From the NCBI GenBank assembly GCA_910586435.1, contig CAJUGT010000177.1, positions 1 to 6,805 on the forward strand: 6,805 nt of DNA. The letters run 5' to 3'. This DNA comes from an uncultured Acetatifactor sp. (GTDB taxonomy: Bacteria; Bacillota; Clostridia; Lachnospirales; Lachnospiraceae). A program made the position numbers and the translations under genes. Of this stretch, positions 1 to 6,701 are shown piece by piece. Numbering within the stretch: position 1 is the first letter of the stretch; each line of letters opens with the position of its first letter. Under the pieces are notes generated by a model, which saw only the letters and a list, made by a program, of their open reading frames with translations, ran no database searches and was not told where the DNA came from.

Positions 1-372
1 GAGCTTACAAGAGCCGAGAAGCGCAGAACAGAGGTTGACCGCAAGTTTGCGAAGCTGTATGAGGACTGGTCGGACGGTCGTATCACGGAATACAACTTCA
101 ATATGATGTCTCAGAAATATCAGACAGAGCAGCAGGAGCTTACCGAGAAGATCGAAAGGCTGTCTGCTGAGCTTGAATCTGAAAAGCAAACAACTGTCGA
201 TGCGGAAACTTGGATTTCACTTCTCAAACAGTATGCCAACCCCACCGAACTGACAGCGGAGCTTCTGAATACGCTGATTGAAAAGATCGTCATTCACGAA
301 GCTACCACCGTGGACGGTATGCGTGATCAGAACATTGACATCTACTACCGCTTAATCGGCAAAATTGAGTAA
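1..372 (+). CDS. Large serine recombinase, C-terminal part (gene truncated by window start)
   Basis: The frame is open from base 1 to the TAA at 370-372, giving 123 residues of the C-terminus; the N-terminal catalytic and recombinase domains lie outside the window. Residues 1 to about 63 are highly charged and helical (for example KIERLSAELESEKQ), matching the coiled-coil segment of large serine integrases. The last 60 residues resemble the DUF4368 tail of Clostridial transposon recombinases: a TELTAELLNTLIEKIVIHE stretch followed by the closing DIYYRLIGKIE. Enzymes of this family cut and join DNA at short att sites with a two-base crossover, and move conjugative or mobilisable elements. The gene stops 67 bases before the point where the broken regulator begins, which is the usual position of a recombinase at the end of its own element. 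The catalytic serine cannot be checked here. The family call is from pattern recognition, not from a search. Confidence 0.85.
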   Translation, partial: ELTRAEKRRTEVDRKFAKLYEDWSDGRITEYNFNMMSQKYQTEQQELTEKIERLSAELESEKQTTVDAETWISLLKQYANPTELTAELLNTLIEKIVIHEATTVDGMRDQNIDIYYRLIGKIE

Positions 373-381
373 AATTACAGA

Positions 382-417
382 TATGAGTGCCTATGCCAGT
401 TGGCGTAGGCACTCATA
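382..417. terminator. Strong stem-loop after the recombinase gene
   Basis: Bases 382-397 pair with 402-417 over 16 base pairs, all Watson-Crick except one G-U (394 with 405), around a four-base loop AGTT. It begins nine bases after the recombinase stop. No run of T follows on the + strand (the next bases are CATAACC), so it is not a textbook intrinsic terminator; on the minus strand it is followed by a weak T-rich stretch. It may stop or slow transcription leaving the mobile element, stabilise the recombinase mRNA, or be part of the element end recognised during recombination. The hairpin is certain; its role is inferred. Confidence 0.6.
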
Positions 418-420
418 CAT

Positions 421-447
421 AACCAATATCTTTAAGTGCGGGAAACG
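421..447. other. Probable right junction of the mobile element with the host gene (att site)
   Basis: Downstream of about base 440 the sequence encodes ETGDGYPDITMLPSLANYFG, the second half of a typical XRE HTH domain. The residue just before should be the conserved Trp (TGG) of a 'SKWETG' motif, but here the codon is CGG (439-441), and two codons upstream is an in-frame TAA (433-435). Host similarity therefore starts at the GG of that Trp codon. GG (440-441) is a natural candidate for the two-base crossover core, although GA at 442-443 is also possible. The other half of the HTH gene should lie at the far end of the element, outside the window. Confidence 0.55.
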
Positions 448-1128
448 GGGGATGGATACCCTGATATTACAATGCTGCCCTCACTGGCCAATTACTTTGG
501 GGTAAGTGTGGATGAACTCATTGGCATGAACGAGATTGCCAAGTCGGAAAAGTATGAGGAAATCAACCGGTTATGGGTGGAAAACGACACAAAAGGTCTG
601 CATCAGGAAAATATGGTCCTTATGCGAAAGTCCTTAAAGACATTTCCAAACGATGCTCTTTTGCTTGTACAGCTCTCTGCGTCCCTTGAGAAGGCAGGCG
701 GAACAGTGGAAGAGAAAGCAAAATATTTGAAGGAATCCATAGCGGTTCAGGAACAGATTCTTCGTTATGGAGAGGATTCAGAGGTAAAAAACGCAGTTCT
801 CTATAACATCTGCTTTTCTTATTGGAAGAACGGCGAACATGCCAAAGCTTTGGCGCAGGCCCAAAAGCTGCCCAATCTATATAAAACCCGTGAAAACGCA
901 GTGATATACTTTCTGCGAGGCCAGGAGAGATGTGATGCTGCAAGAGCGGCATTGAAACCTCTTGCCTGGTCCCTGTCACTTCATTTGTCGGTTTTGGCGG
1001 AAGAGGAGGGTGGGGCAGGCTATTTTGAAAAAGCGGAACAAATACTGAATCTTTTGTTTGAGCATACGGAAGAAGAATTTGTGAGATTCATTTTGGAGCG
1101 TCTGAAAGCAGAAAAAACAGATGCGTAA
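440..1128 (+). pseudogene. XRE-family regulator with TPR-like C-terminus, 5' end lost
   Basis: The remaining frame reads to TAA at 1126-1128 and could give about 230 residues from a GTG at 436, but there is no ribosome binding site before that GTG. Residues 3-32 are the end of an XRE/Cro-type helix-turn-helix domain (ETGDGYPDITMLPSLANYFG, then VSVDELIGMNE). About 35 residues that normally precede this, including the recognition helix, are missing. From roughly residue 45 to 220 the protein is all-helical with alternating hydrophobic pairs (for example AVLYNICFSYWKNGEHAKAL), like the TPR-type sensor region found behind many Firmicutes XRE regulators. The intact protein would probably bind DNA and respond to a signal, most likely controlling the exporter genes just downstream. 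The break coincides with the end of the mobile element. A short translated fragment from an internal ATG (472 or 529) cannot be excluded, but it could not bind DNA in the usual way. Confidence 0.75.
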
Positions 1129-1167
1129 TCTTTGGTGGGGAGAATAATCTGTGAATGATGGCTGTGA

Positions 1168-1370
1168 CAAAGCAGGGCGAAGAAAGCAGTGGAAAGGGAG
1201 AAAGCAGGGCGAAGAAAGGAAACAGTGGAAAGGGAGAAAGCAGGGCCAAGGAAGGAAGCAGTGGGAAGGGAGAAAGCAGGGCCAAGGAAGGAAGCAGTGG
1301 GAAGGGAGAAAGCAGGGCGAAGGAAGCAGTGGGAAGGGAGAAAACAGAGCGAAGGGAGGAAGCAATGGGG
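1168..1370 (+). repeat. Purine-rich tandem repeat array, six units of 32/36 bp
   Basis: Units run 1168-1199 (32 bp), 1200-1235 (36), 1236-1271 (36), 1272-1307 (36), 1308-1339 (32) and 1340-1370 (diverged, running into the next gene). Units 3 and 4 are identical. The unit has the layout GAAAGCAGGGC, then AAGGAAGGAAGCAGTGG, then GAAGGGA. The short units lack four bases in the AAGGAAGG part. By my count only 26 of the 197 bases from 1168 to 1364 are pyrimidines, five of them T, which explains why all three forward frames are open through it. There are no unique spacers, so it is not CRISPR. It fills most of the gap between the broken regulator and the exporter gene and supplies that gene's ribosome binding site. 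In the exporter's frame it would encode four near-identical 12-residue units (SSGKGESRAKEG). Confidence 0.93.
1354..1359 (+). promoter_or_regulatory. Ribosome binding site for the first exporter gene, inside the last repeat unit
   Basis: GGGAGG sits five bases before the ATG at 1365. It decides the start in favour of 1365 over the upstream in-frame ATG at 1155, whose nearest purine-rich site (GGGGAG, 1137-1142) is 12 bases away. It belongs to the sixth repeat unit; the corresponding positions of units 3 and 4 read GAAGG followed by AAGCAGTG instead of GGAGG followed by AAGCAATG. Confidence 0.65.
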
Positions 1371-2924
1371 CTGGTAATGATTGTAATTGGCACCATACTG
1401 TTGACCGCAGGTAATATTTTCATGCGCTGGAGTATCGGAGACGCTCTGGACAAAGGGACTTTCACAGCCACATTGTTGGTGGCCGGAGGAATTTTGGTTG
1501 TACTATCACAGTTGCTTCTGTATACCAGACAGATCTTATATGTCAAAATACAGAAGCATATCTACCATAGAATTCAGTTAAAGGTATTGCGCAGTTCTAT
1601 GGAAACCCTTGAAAAAAATGATCTGGGAGTTATCAGTACCTGTTATATGACAGATGTAAATCAAATTGACAGATTTTTCAATCGAATTTTGGGAAAGGCT
1701 GTTCCGGATTTGGCAGGATGGCTGATTACGGTGGGGTTGCTGCTTTACTTTGATGTATTCTTGGGGATTGCCGCAATTGCCGTGACAGTGCTTCCCACTC
1801 TTTTTCTCCATAGAATGAGCAGACCTGTCGCAAAGGGAATGGGGGAATACCAGAAGGCTTTGGAAGTGGTGAATCAGAAGGTGGCATCAGGGCTTGATCA
1901 TATGGAGACCATCAAAGCGTCTTGCAAAGAGGAAGATTTTCTTTGGGATACGCAGGAAAAGCTGGATGATTTGCAGAAAAAGAAGAGGAATATGTCTATG
2001 AATCAGGCGCTGCTGGGAGCGCCCATGCTGGCAGGTTCTTTCGGGACAATTATCTTTTTGACAGCCCTAAGCGGCTGGCTGGTTTTGAAAGGGCGTATTT
2101 CCCCAGGGCAATTGCTGACAGTGGTGACATTGACGGAAACCATTGTCTCTTTTGTGATGAGTATGGAGGGAACAATTTCGGCTTTCCGAAGAGCCTCCGT
2201 CAGCAGGGAGAGACTGAAAGCATTCCTGGGACAGGAGGAAGAACAGGGGGGCAGTCGGGAAGTTGGTCAGATTAGGGAGATTGTATTTGATAAGATAGGA
2301 TTTTCCTATCCAGGAGACACAGGAAGGGAGACTTACAAAGGATTTACGGAGCGCTGGCAGCAAGGGAGAATCATATTCATCAAAGGCTCAAACGGGGAGG
2401 GCAAAAGCACCCTTGTAAAGCTTCTGACGGGGATATACAGTGTTTCAGCCGGACAGATATTGTTAAACGGCATTCCGGTTCAGGAATATGGACTGGCAAG
2501 TCTGAGAGAGAAAATAGTTGTGGTTCCTCAGGACAATATACTGTTTCGAGGAAGCATACGTGACAATCTGACCTGCGGCAGAGAACTCAGCGCTGTACAA
2601 ATAGAGGAAGCATGTGAAAAAACAGGCATTCATAAAGAAATAATTCAAATGCCAAATCAATACAACACAGTGCTTTCTGAAAACGGAGGCGTGCTTTCGG
2701 GAGGGCAGAAGCAGCGGTTGTGTGTGGCCAGAGCGCTTCTTCGGAAAGGAGATGTCTATCTCTTTGACGAACCCACCAGTGCTCTGGACAGGGCAAACAG
2801 AGAACGTTTTATGGAGCTTTTGAGTGAACTTGCGAAAGATAAAATTGTGGTGGTTATCACCCATGACACAAAGCTTCTGGAAATGTCGCAATATACAGTT
2901 GAACTTAAACCAAAACAGCAATGA
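1365..2924 (+). CDS. ABC exporter half-transporter (membrane domain plus ATPase), first of a pair
   Basis: This 519-residue protein moves an unknown substrate across the cell membrane using ATP. Membrane segments are visible at about residues 2-22, 34-57, 117-150 (two), 222-241 and 247-267, giving the six-helix type I exporter fold. The ATPase domain follows with all key motifs: Walker A GSNGEGKST (341-349), Q-loop Gln389, signature LSGGQ (444-448), Walker B VYLFDEP with catalytic Glu469, D-loop SALD (472-475) and switch His500. There is no peptidase domain. The start at 1365 has a good ribosome binding site, but it leaves almost nothing before the first membrane helix, whereas the partner has about 20 more residues there. 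The same frame is open back to 1155 and would add 70 hydrophilic repeat-encoded residues. The partner gene begins 67 bases downstream, so the two are probably co-transcribed. Candidate substrates are a peptide, lipid or drug; nothing in the sequence chooses between them. Confidence 0.9.
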   Translation: MGLVMIVIGTILLTAGNIFMRWSIGDALDKGTFTATLLVAGGILVVLSQLLLYTRQILYVKIQKHIYHRIQLKVLRSSMETLEKNDLGVISTCYMTDVNQIDRFFNRILGKAVPDLAGWLITVGLLLYFDVFLGIAAIAVTVLPTLFLHRMSRPVAKGMGEYQKALEVVNQKVASGLDHMETIKASCKEEDFLWDTQEKLDDLQKKKRNMSMNQALLGAPMLAGSFGTIIFLTALSGWLVLKGRISPGQLLTVVTLTETIVSFVMSMEGTISAFRRASVSRERLKAFLGQEEEQGGSREVGQIREIVFDKIGFSYPGDTGRETYKGFTERWQQGRIIFIKGSNGEGKSTLVKLLTGIYSVSAGQILLNGIPVQEYGLASLREKIVVVPQDNILFRGSIRDNLTCGRELSAVQIEEACEKTGIHKEIIQMPNQYNTVLSENGGVLSGGQKQRLCVARALLRKGDVYLFDEPTSALDRANRERFMELLSELAKDKIVVVITHDTKLLEMSQYTVELKPKQQ

Positions 2925-2978
2925 AACAGATGAAGCTGGTTTCTACGCAAGGGGTATTGTGGAGAAGAGACAAAACGG

Positions 2979-2984
2979 AAGGAG
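2979..2984 (+). promoter_or_regulatory. Ribosome binding site for the second exporter gene
   Basis: AAGGAG lies seven bases before the ATG at 2992. A second site, AGGAG at 3000-3004, lies eight bases before an in-frame ATG at 3013. Both starts are plausible; 2992 is preferred because its site is longer. The choice changes the protein by only seven residues. Confidence 0.6.
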
Positions 2985-2991
2985 CGGCGGA

Positions 2992-4647
2992 ATGGGAACA
3001 GGAGCAATAAAAATGACAAGAAAACGGTTTATCAGCAGAGTGTGCTCATATTCTCTGAGTACCTTTATGGTGGCGTGCCGCAATTTTCTGATTACCTGGC
3101 TGACGGCATACATTGGCAGCAGTGTGTTAAATGTGGTAAGCCAGGGAAGGGGAGAGGAGTTTGGCGGACAGCTGCTCTGTATGGTGCTGTTCATTGGCGT
3201 ATTTTTGGTGTTTGATGTGACCGGCATTTTCTGGCAATCTGTTACCATACATAAAATAAGCAACGATCTGCGGGGAATTCTGCATTCCAAAGTATTAAAA
3301 GCAAGGTATGATAAAGTGTATCTGATGGGACAGAAGGGAGAGCTGCTTTCACGGATGAATTCGGATGTGGATGGAATCGCTTCCGTATTAAGTTCCGGCA
3401 TATTGACACCCTTAATGTTTCTGATTTCCGGTATTGGAGCAACCATAACCATAGGGGCCATTCACTGGAAGCTATGCATTCTTATCTATGCAGTGGGGGG
3501 AGTGTGCTGGGGGATACAGGTTGCCATAATCCGAAGAGAACGAGAAGTCATAGCGCAGATTCAGGAGAACAAAGCAGAGGCCATGGGATTGTGCGGCGAG
3601 AACTTTCAAAATGGACTCACGGTGAGACTTTGCGGCCTTGTAGACGCTCTTGAGAAGAAGGTGTTGGGGAATCTAACGGAGTTTGAGCGAATTTCCCGCA
3701 GATTCGTTCTTCAGAAGACGGCGGAGGGATTAGGGGGAACATGCATCCAGTATTTTCAGAGTGTTGGAATGCTATTCGCAGGTGTTTTCCTGTATCAAAG
3801 AGGAGAAATCAGATTGGGGGATGTATTGATTTTGTATCAGATGGCTGCCTTGATTATCACCATGATTACCACCATTTCCTCCGGCTATGCCAGCTTTCAG
3901 AATTGGATTGTGAGTTTTCACAGACTGCGTGATATTCTGAATCTGGAGGAAGAAAAGGATGCCCCGGGAGCGGAGGATTTGAGATTTTCTCTTGAAGCGG
4001 AAACGGGGATTCTGGCCAGAGGAATTACCTGCCGTTTTGGAGAATACACAGTGTATGAAAATTTGAATCTGGAAATTGGGCCAAAGGGCATCTACATTAT
4101 GATGGGCGAAAGCGGCAAAGGAAAGACAACCTTTTTCCGGCTGATTACAGGGATTTATCCCTATGAGACAGGTGAAATATATCTGTTTGGGCGAAATCAA
4201 AAGGAGTATACGCTGAAAAGTATTCGGAGTCAGATAACCTATTTGCCCCAGGGAAACGCATTGTTCCAGGGAACGGTAAGGGAGAATATTTTGTGGAGAA
4301 GTAAGGTCTCCGACGGGGAGATTCTGGCTCTGCTTGGGAGATTGGGACTGGATGAATGGATTCTGGGACTGGAAAGGGGGCTGGACACATATATTGGCCA
4401 TGGGGGAAATGAGTTCTCCGGTGGTCAGAGAAAATGTCTGCTGCTGGCAAGGGCGCTGCTGGAAGATTCTCCGGTCTATCTGTTGGACGAAGCCCTGGCC
4501 GGGGTGGACAGGAAACATTGTGAACTCATTTGGAAGGAGTTGTTCTCCATTGCGAAGCGGTCACTGGTTATTATAATTTCCCATGAGCAATTGTCGCAGG
4601 AAGATTGGGGACAGGAAAATAAGCCCCAAATCATAACACTGATTTGA
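2992..4647 (+). CDS. ABC exporter half-transporter (membrane domain plus ATPase), second of a pair
   Basis: The 551-residue product is the likely heterodimer partner of the preceding transporter. A basic N-terminus (KMTRKRF) leads into six predicted membrane segments around residues 24-47, 60-81, 136-157, 159-179, 252-268 and 278-298. The ATPase domain has Walker A GESGKGKTT (372-380), Q-loop Gln420, signature FSGGQ (475-479), Walker B VYLLDEA with catalytic Glu500, and switch His531. The D-loop reads AGVD rather than the common SALD. Both catalytic glutamates of the pair are present, so unlike many heterodimeric exporters neither site looks obviously dead. The frame remains open upstream to within the previous gene, but that part overlaps coding sequence and has no ribosome binding site. 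The gene ends with TGA at 4645-4647 and is the last of its apparent operon. Substrate unknown. Confidence 0.92.
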   Translation: MGTGAIKMTRKRFISRVCSYSLSTFMVACRNFLITWLTAYIGSSVLNVVSQGRGEEFGGQLLCMVLFIGVFLVFDVTGIFWQSVTIHKISNDLRGILHSKVLKARYDKVYLMGQKGELLSRMNSDVDGIASVLSSGILTPLMFLISGIGATITIGAIHWKLCILIYAVGGVCWGIQVAIIRREREVIAQIQENKAEAMGLCGENFQNGLTVRLCGLVDALEKKVLGNLTEFERISRRFVLQKTAEGLGGTCIQYFQSVGMLFAGVFLYQRGEIRLGDVLILYQMAALIITMITTISSGYASFQNWIVSFHRLRDILNLEEEKDAPGAEDLRFSLEAETGILARGITCRFGEYTVYENLNLEIGPKGIYIMMGESGKGKTTFFRLITGIYPYETGEIYLFGRNQKEYTLKSIRSQITYLPQGNALFQGTVRENILWRSKVSDGEILALLGRLGLDEWILGLERGLDTYIGHGGNEFSGGQRKCLLLARALLEDSPVYLLDEALAGVDRKHCELIWKELFSIAKRSLVIIISHEQLSQEDWGQENKPQIITLI

Positions 4648-4660
4648 AACAGTTTGGGTA

Positions 4661-4689
4661 TTCCAAAAGCCTGCGGTCTGTAGTATAAT
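4661..4689 (+). promoter_or_regulatory. Possible promoter for the helicase gene
   Basis: A perfect -10 hexamer TATAAT is at 4684-4689. The best-spaced -35 candidate is TTCCAA (4661-4666) with a 17-base spacer, matching only three of six consensus positions. It sits 53 bases before the helicase start codon. A seven-base inverted repeat, ATAATAG (4685-4691) with CTATTAT (4699-4705), overlaps the -10 box and expected start of transcription, and could be an operator or a weak hairpin. Confidence 0.45.
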
Positions 4690-4728
4690 AGCATCAGTCT
4701 ATTATGATTGAAAATGCCGCCATGGAAT

Positions 4729-4734
4729 AGGAGA
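4729..4734 (+). promoter_or_regulatory. Ribosome binding site selecting a TTG start
   Basis: AGGAGA is eight bases before TTG at 4743. The first in-frame ATG (4761) would be 26 bases away from this site, and an upstream in-frame ATG at 4722 runs into a stop after one codon. TTG at 4743 is therefore the best start. Confidence 0.75.
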
Positions 4735-4742
4735 ATCTACCA

Positions 4743-6701
4743 TTGTTACAAAAGAAAGATATGATTCTGCTGTATGTGAAAGAATATCAGTCCGACAGTA
4801 AGAAGAAACGGAATAATATAAGTAAGATAACGGCATATGAAGAAAGATTTGAGCGGTTAAGGCAGGTATTGCGAAGGGCCAAAGCGCACAGGGTCAGCAC
4901 CATTGCGCTGGAAGAGTATCACAGACAGCTTCGCAATCTGTCCTATTTTGCGTATCGCCGGAAGAACACTCGATATATCAGGCAAATCAACGAGGAGCTG
5001 ATTCCCAACCTGGTACGGCTGGACATGGAATTTGTACTTCCCGAAGACCAGGAGAACATGGGGGAGGATTTTTTGGAGTATCTGGAAAAGGATGTCCAGG
5101 GAGAGATATGTACCCGATCACTGTTCGCGATATTCCATGAGTACAGACAGTATGCCATCAAGAGCAAAATCCTGGAACTGGTTCCCTCAAAACCAGAGAC
5201 GGAATTTCCCGAGGCGCTAAAGATGAGGCGTCATTTTATCCTGCATGTGGGGCCCACCAACAGCGGCAAGACATTTCAGGCTCTGGAACGGCTGAAAGAG
5301 GCGAAGAACGGAGTGTATCTGGGACCGCTGCGTCTTCTGGCGCTGGAGGTCTATGAGAAAATGAAGGAATATGGGACACCATGTACCATGCTCACAGGCG
5401 AGGAATGCATCGAAGATAAAAATGCCCGTGTCACAGCATCCACAGTGGAAATGCTGGATATTGAACAGGTTTATGACATTGCTGTCATTGACGAGGCCCA
5501 AATGGCGGCGGACACGGAGAGGGGACATTCCTGGACAAGGGCCATTCTGGGAATTCAGGCGCATGAAATTCATATTTGTATGAGCCCGGCCGCAAGGCAG
5601 GTGGTGGAGCATTTGATTGGATTGTGCAAAGACGATTATGAAGTTCGGGAATATGAACGCAAGACTGTGCTGAAATGCGAAGAACAGCCATTTGTGCTTC
5701 CGGATGACGTCAGAAGCGGCGATGCTTTGATTGTTTTTTCTAAAAGATCGGTGCTGGATATTGCGGGGAGACTGGAAGAAAACGGGATTATGGCAAGTGT
5801 CATTTACGGGAGCCTGCCTCCGGAAATCAGACGTCGCCAGACCAGCCTCTTTACCAGCGGGAAGACAAAAGTGGTGGTATCCACGGATGCCATAGGAATG
5901 GGACTGAATCTGCCGGTAAAAAGAATTGTTTTTATCCAGATGTCCAAGTTTGATGGTACCCGCAGGAGGTATCTGGATATATCGGAAATAAAACAGATAG
6001 CGGGCAGGGCGGGGCGATATGGAATCTATAATGTTGGATATATAAATGCCTTTGGAGCTGAGGAGCTGGAATATGTCCGGGAAAGATTTGAGGCTGCGGA
6101 AGAGCCGGTTCGGACGGTCAGTCTGGGATTCCCGCAGGTATTGCTGAACCTGGAAGAGTCCATGGACATTATCTTAAAGCTCTGGCATTCCATCAGTCCA
6201 TCGGAGCCATTTGAAAAGGTCAGTATTGAAGAAACGCTGTTTCTTTATGAGCAGGCGTATCAAAGGCGTGAATCAATTGAGGGATTTGAGAACAAGCATA
6301 TCTTATATAAAATGATTACATGTCCCATTGATATCAAGGATGTATGTGTTGTGGAGCAGTGGCTGGAATACTGTCAATGTTATAACGCTGATATTTCCCT
6401 GCCCCATCCTGTGCTGGAAAACTGTGGGCCTCCGGGCATTATAAGGTATGAGACATATTATAAGGAGCTGGATCTGTATTATCAGTTCTCCCACCGTATG
6501 GGTAAAGTCATAGACGAAAAGTGGCTGGGAAGGGAGCGTGGGAAAACGGAAGGAATCATTATGCAGTTTCTCACAAAAGGGAAGGAAGCATATATCGCAA
6601 CCTGCGGTTATTGCGGGCGAGTATTGCCCATTGGCGCAACCTATCGTTACTGTGACCAGTGTAAACGGTTAAAGCTGAATAGAAAGTGGCACAGGTCATA
6701 G
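4743..6701 (+). CDS. SUV3-like DExH RNA helicase with C-terminal zinc-ribbon-like tail
   Basis: The 652-residue protein matches the SUV3 family of superfamily 2 helicases, best known from the mitochondrial RNA degradosome, where it unwinds RNA in an ATP-driven 3'-5' manner. Motifs in order: a helical N-terminal region (1 to about 155); Walker A GPTNSGKT (170-177); motif Ia YLGPLRLLALEVY; the TGEE motif; motif II DEAQ (250-253) inside AVIDEAQMAADTERGHSWTR; the second RecA domain with SVIYGSLPPEIRRRQ; motif V STDAIGMGLNLP (380-391); and motif VI QIAGRAGR (418-425). About residues 430-600 form the helical C-terminal part. The end carries CGYC and CDQC (Cys621, 624, 637, 640), spaced like a small zinc ribbon. 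It starts with TTG and seems to have its own promoter, so it is probably not functionally tied to the exporters. Family assignment is strong; the cellular role in bacteria is inferred. Confidence 0.93.
   Translation: MLQKKDMILLYVKEYQSDSKKKRNNISKITAYEERFERLRQVLRRAKAHRVSTIALEEYHRQLRNLSYFAYRRKNTRYIRQINEELIPNLVRLDMEFVLPEDQENMGEDFLEYLEKDVQGEICTRSLFAIFHEYRQYAIKSKILELVPSKPETEFPEALKMRRHFILHVGPTNSGKTFQALERLKEAKNGVYLGPLRLLALEVYEKMKEYGTPCTMLTGEECIEDKNARVTASTVEMLDIEQVYDIAVIDEAQMAADTERGHSWTRAILGIQAHEIHICMSPAARQVVEHLIGLCKDDYEVREYERKTVLKCEEQPFVLPDDVRSGDALIVFSKRSVLDIAGRLEENGIMASVIYGSLPPEIRRRQTSLFTSGKTKVVVSTDAIGMGLNLPVKRIVFIQMSKFDGTRRRYLDISEIKQIAGRAGRYGIYNVGYINAFGAEELEYVRERFEAAEEPVRTVSLGFPQVLLNLEESMDIILKLWHSISPSEPFEKVSIEETLFLYEQAYQRRESIEGFENKHILYKMITCPIDIKDVCVVEQWLEYCQCYNADISLPHPVLENCGPPGIIRYETYYKELDLYYQFSHRMGKVIDEKWLGRERGKTEGIIMQFLTKGKEAYIATCGYCGRVLPIGATYRYCDQCKRLKLNRKWHRS

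Noticed and set aside
436..471. GTG 436 as a genuine start of a shorter regulator
   Set aside because: No ribosome binding site precedes it, and the encoded protein begins in the middle of a helix-turn-helix domain, so it is better read as a junction artefact.
1168..1370. Possible CRISPR array
   Set aside because: Units are contiguous with no unique spacers, vary in length (32/36 bp), and there are no cas genes nearby.
1189..1377. Forward open frame from GTG 1189 through the array
   Set aside because: It is a product of the stop-free repeat, ends just inside the exporter gene and has low-complexity content only.
976..1546. Minus-strand open frames rich in Pro, Leu, Phe and Ser repeats
   Set aside because: They are the complement of the purine-rich array, open only because of its composition, and have no domain pattern of a real protein.
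2824..2991. Upstream extension of the second exporter gene
   Set aside because: It overlaps the end of the first exporter in another frame, has no ribosome binding site and adds no recognisable sequence; starts at 2992 or 3013 are well supported.
3772..4518. 248-codon minus-strand open frame
   Set aside because: It lies fully antisense to the ATPase domain of the second exporter, whose Walker A, signature and Walker B motifs are intact on the + strand.
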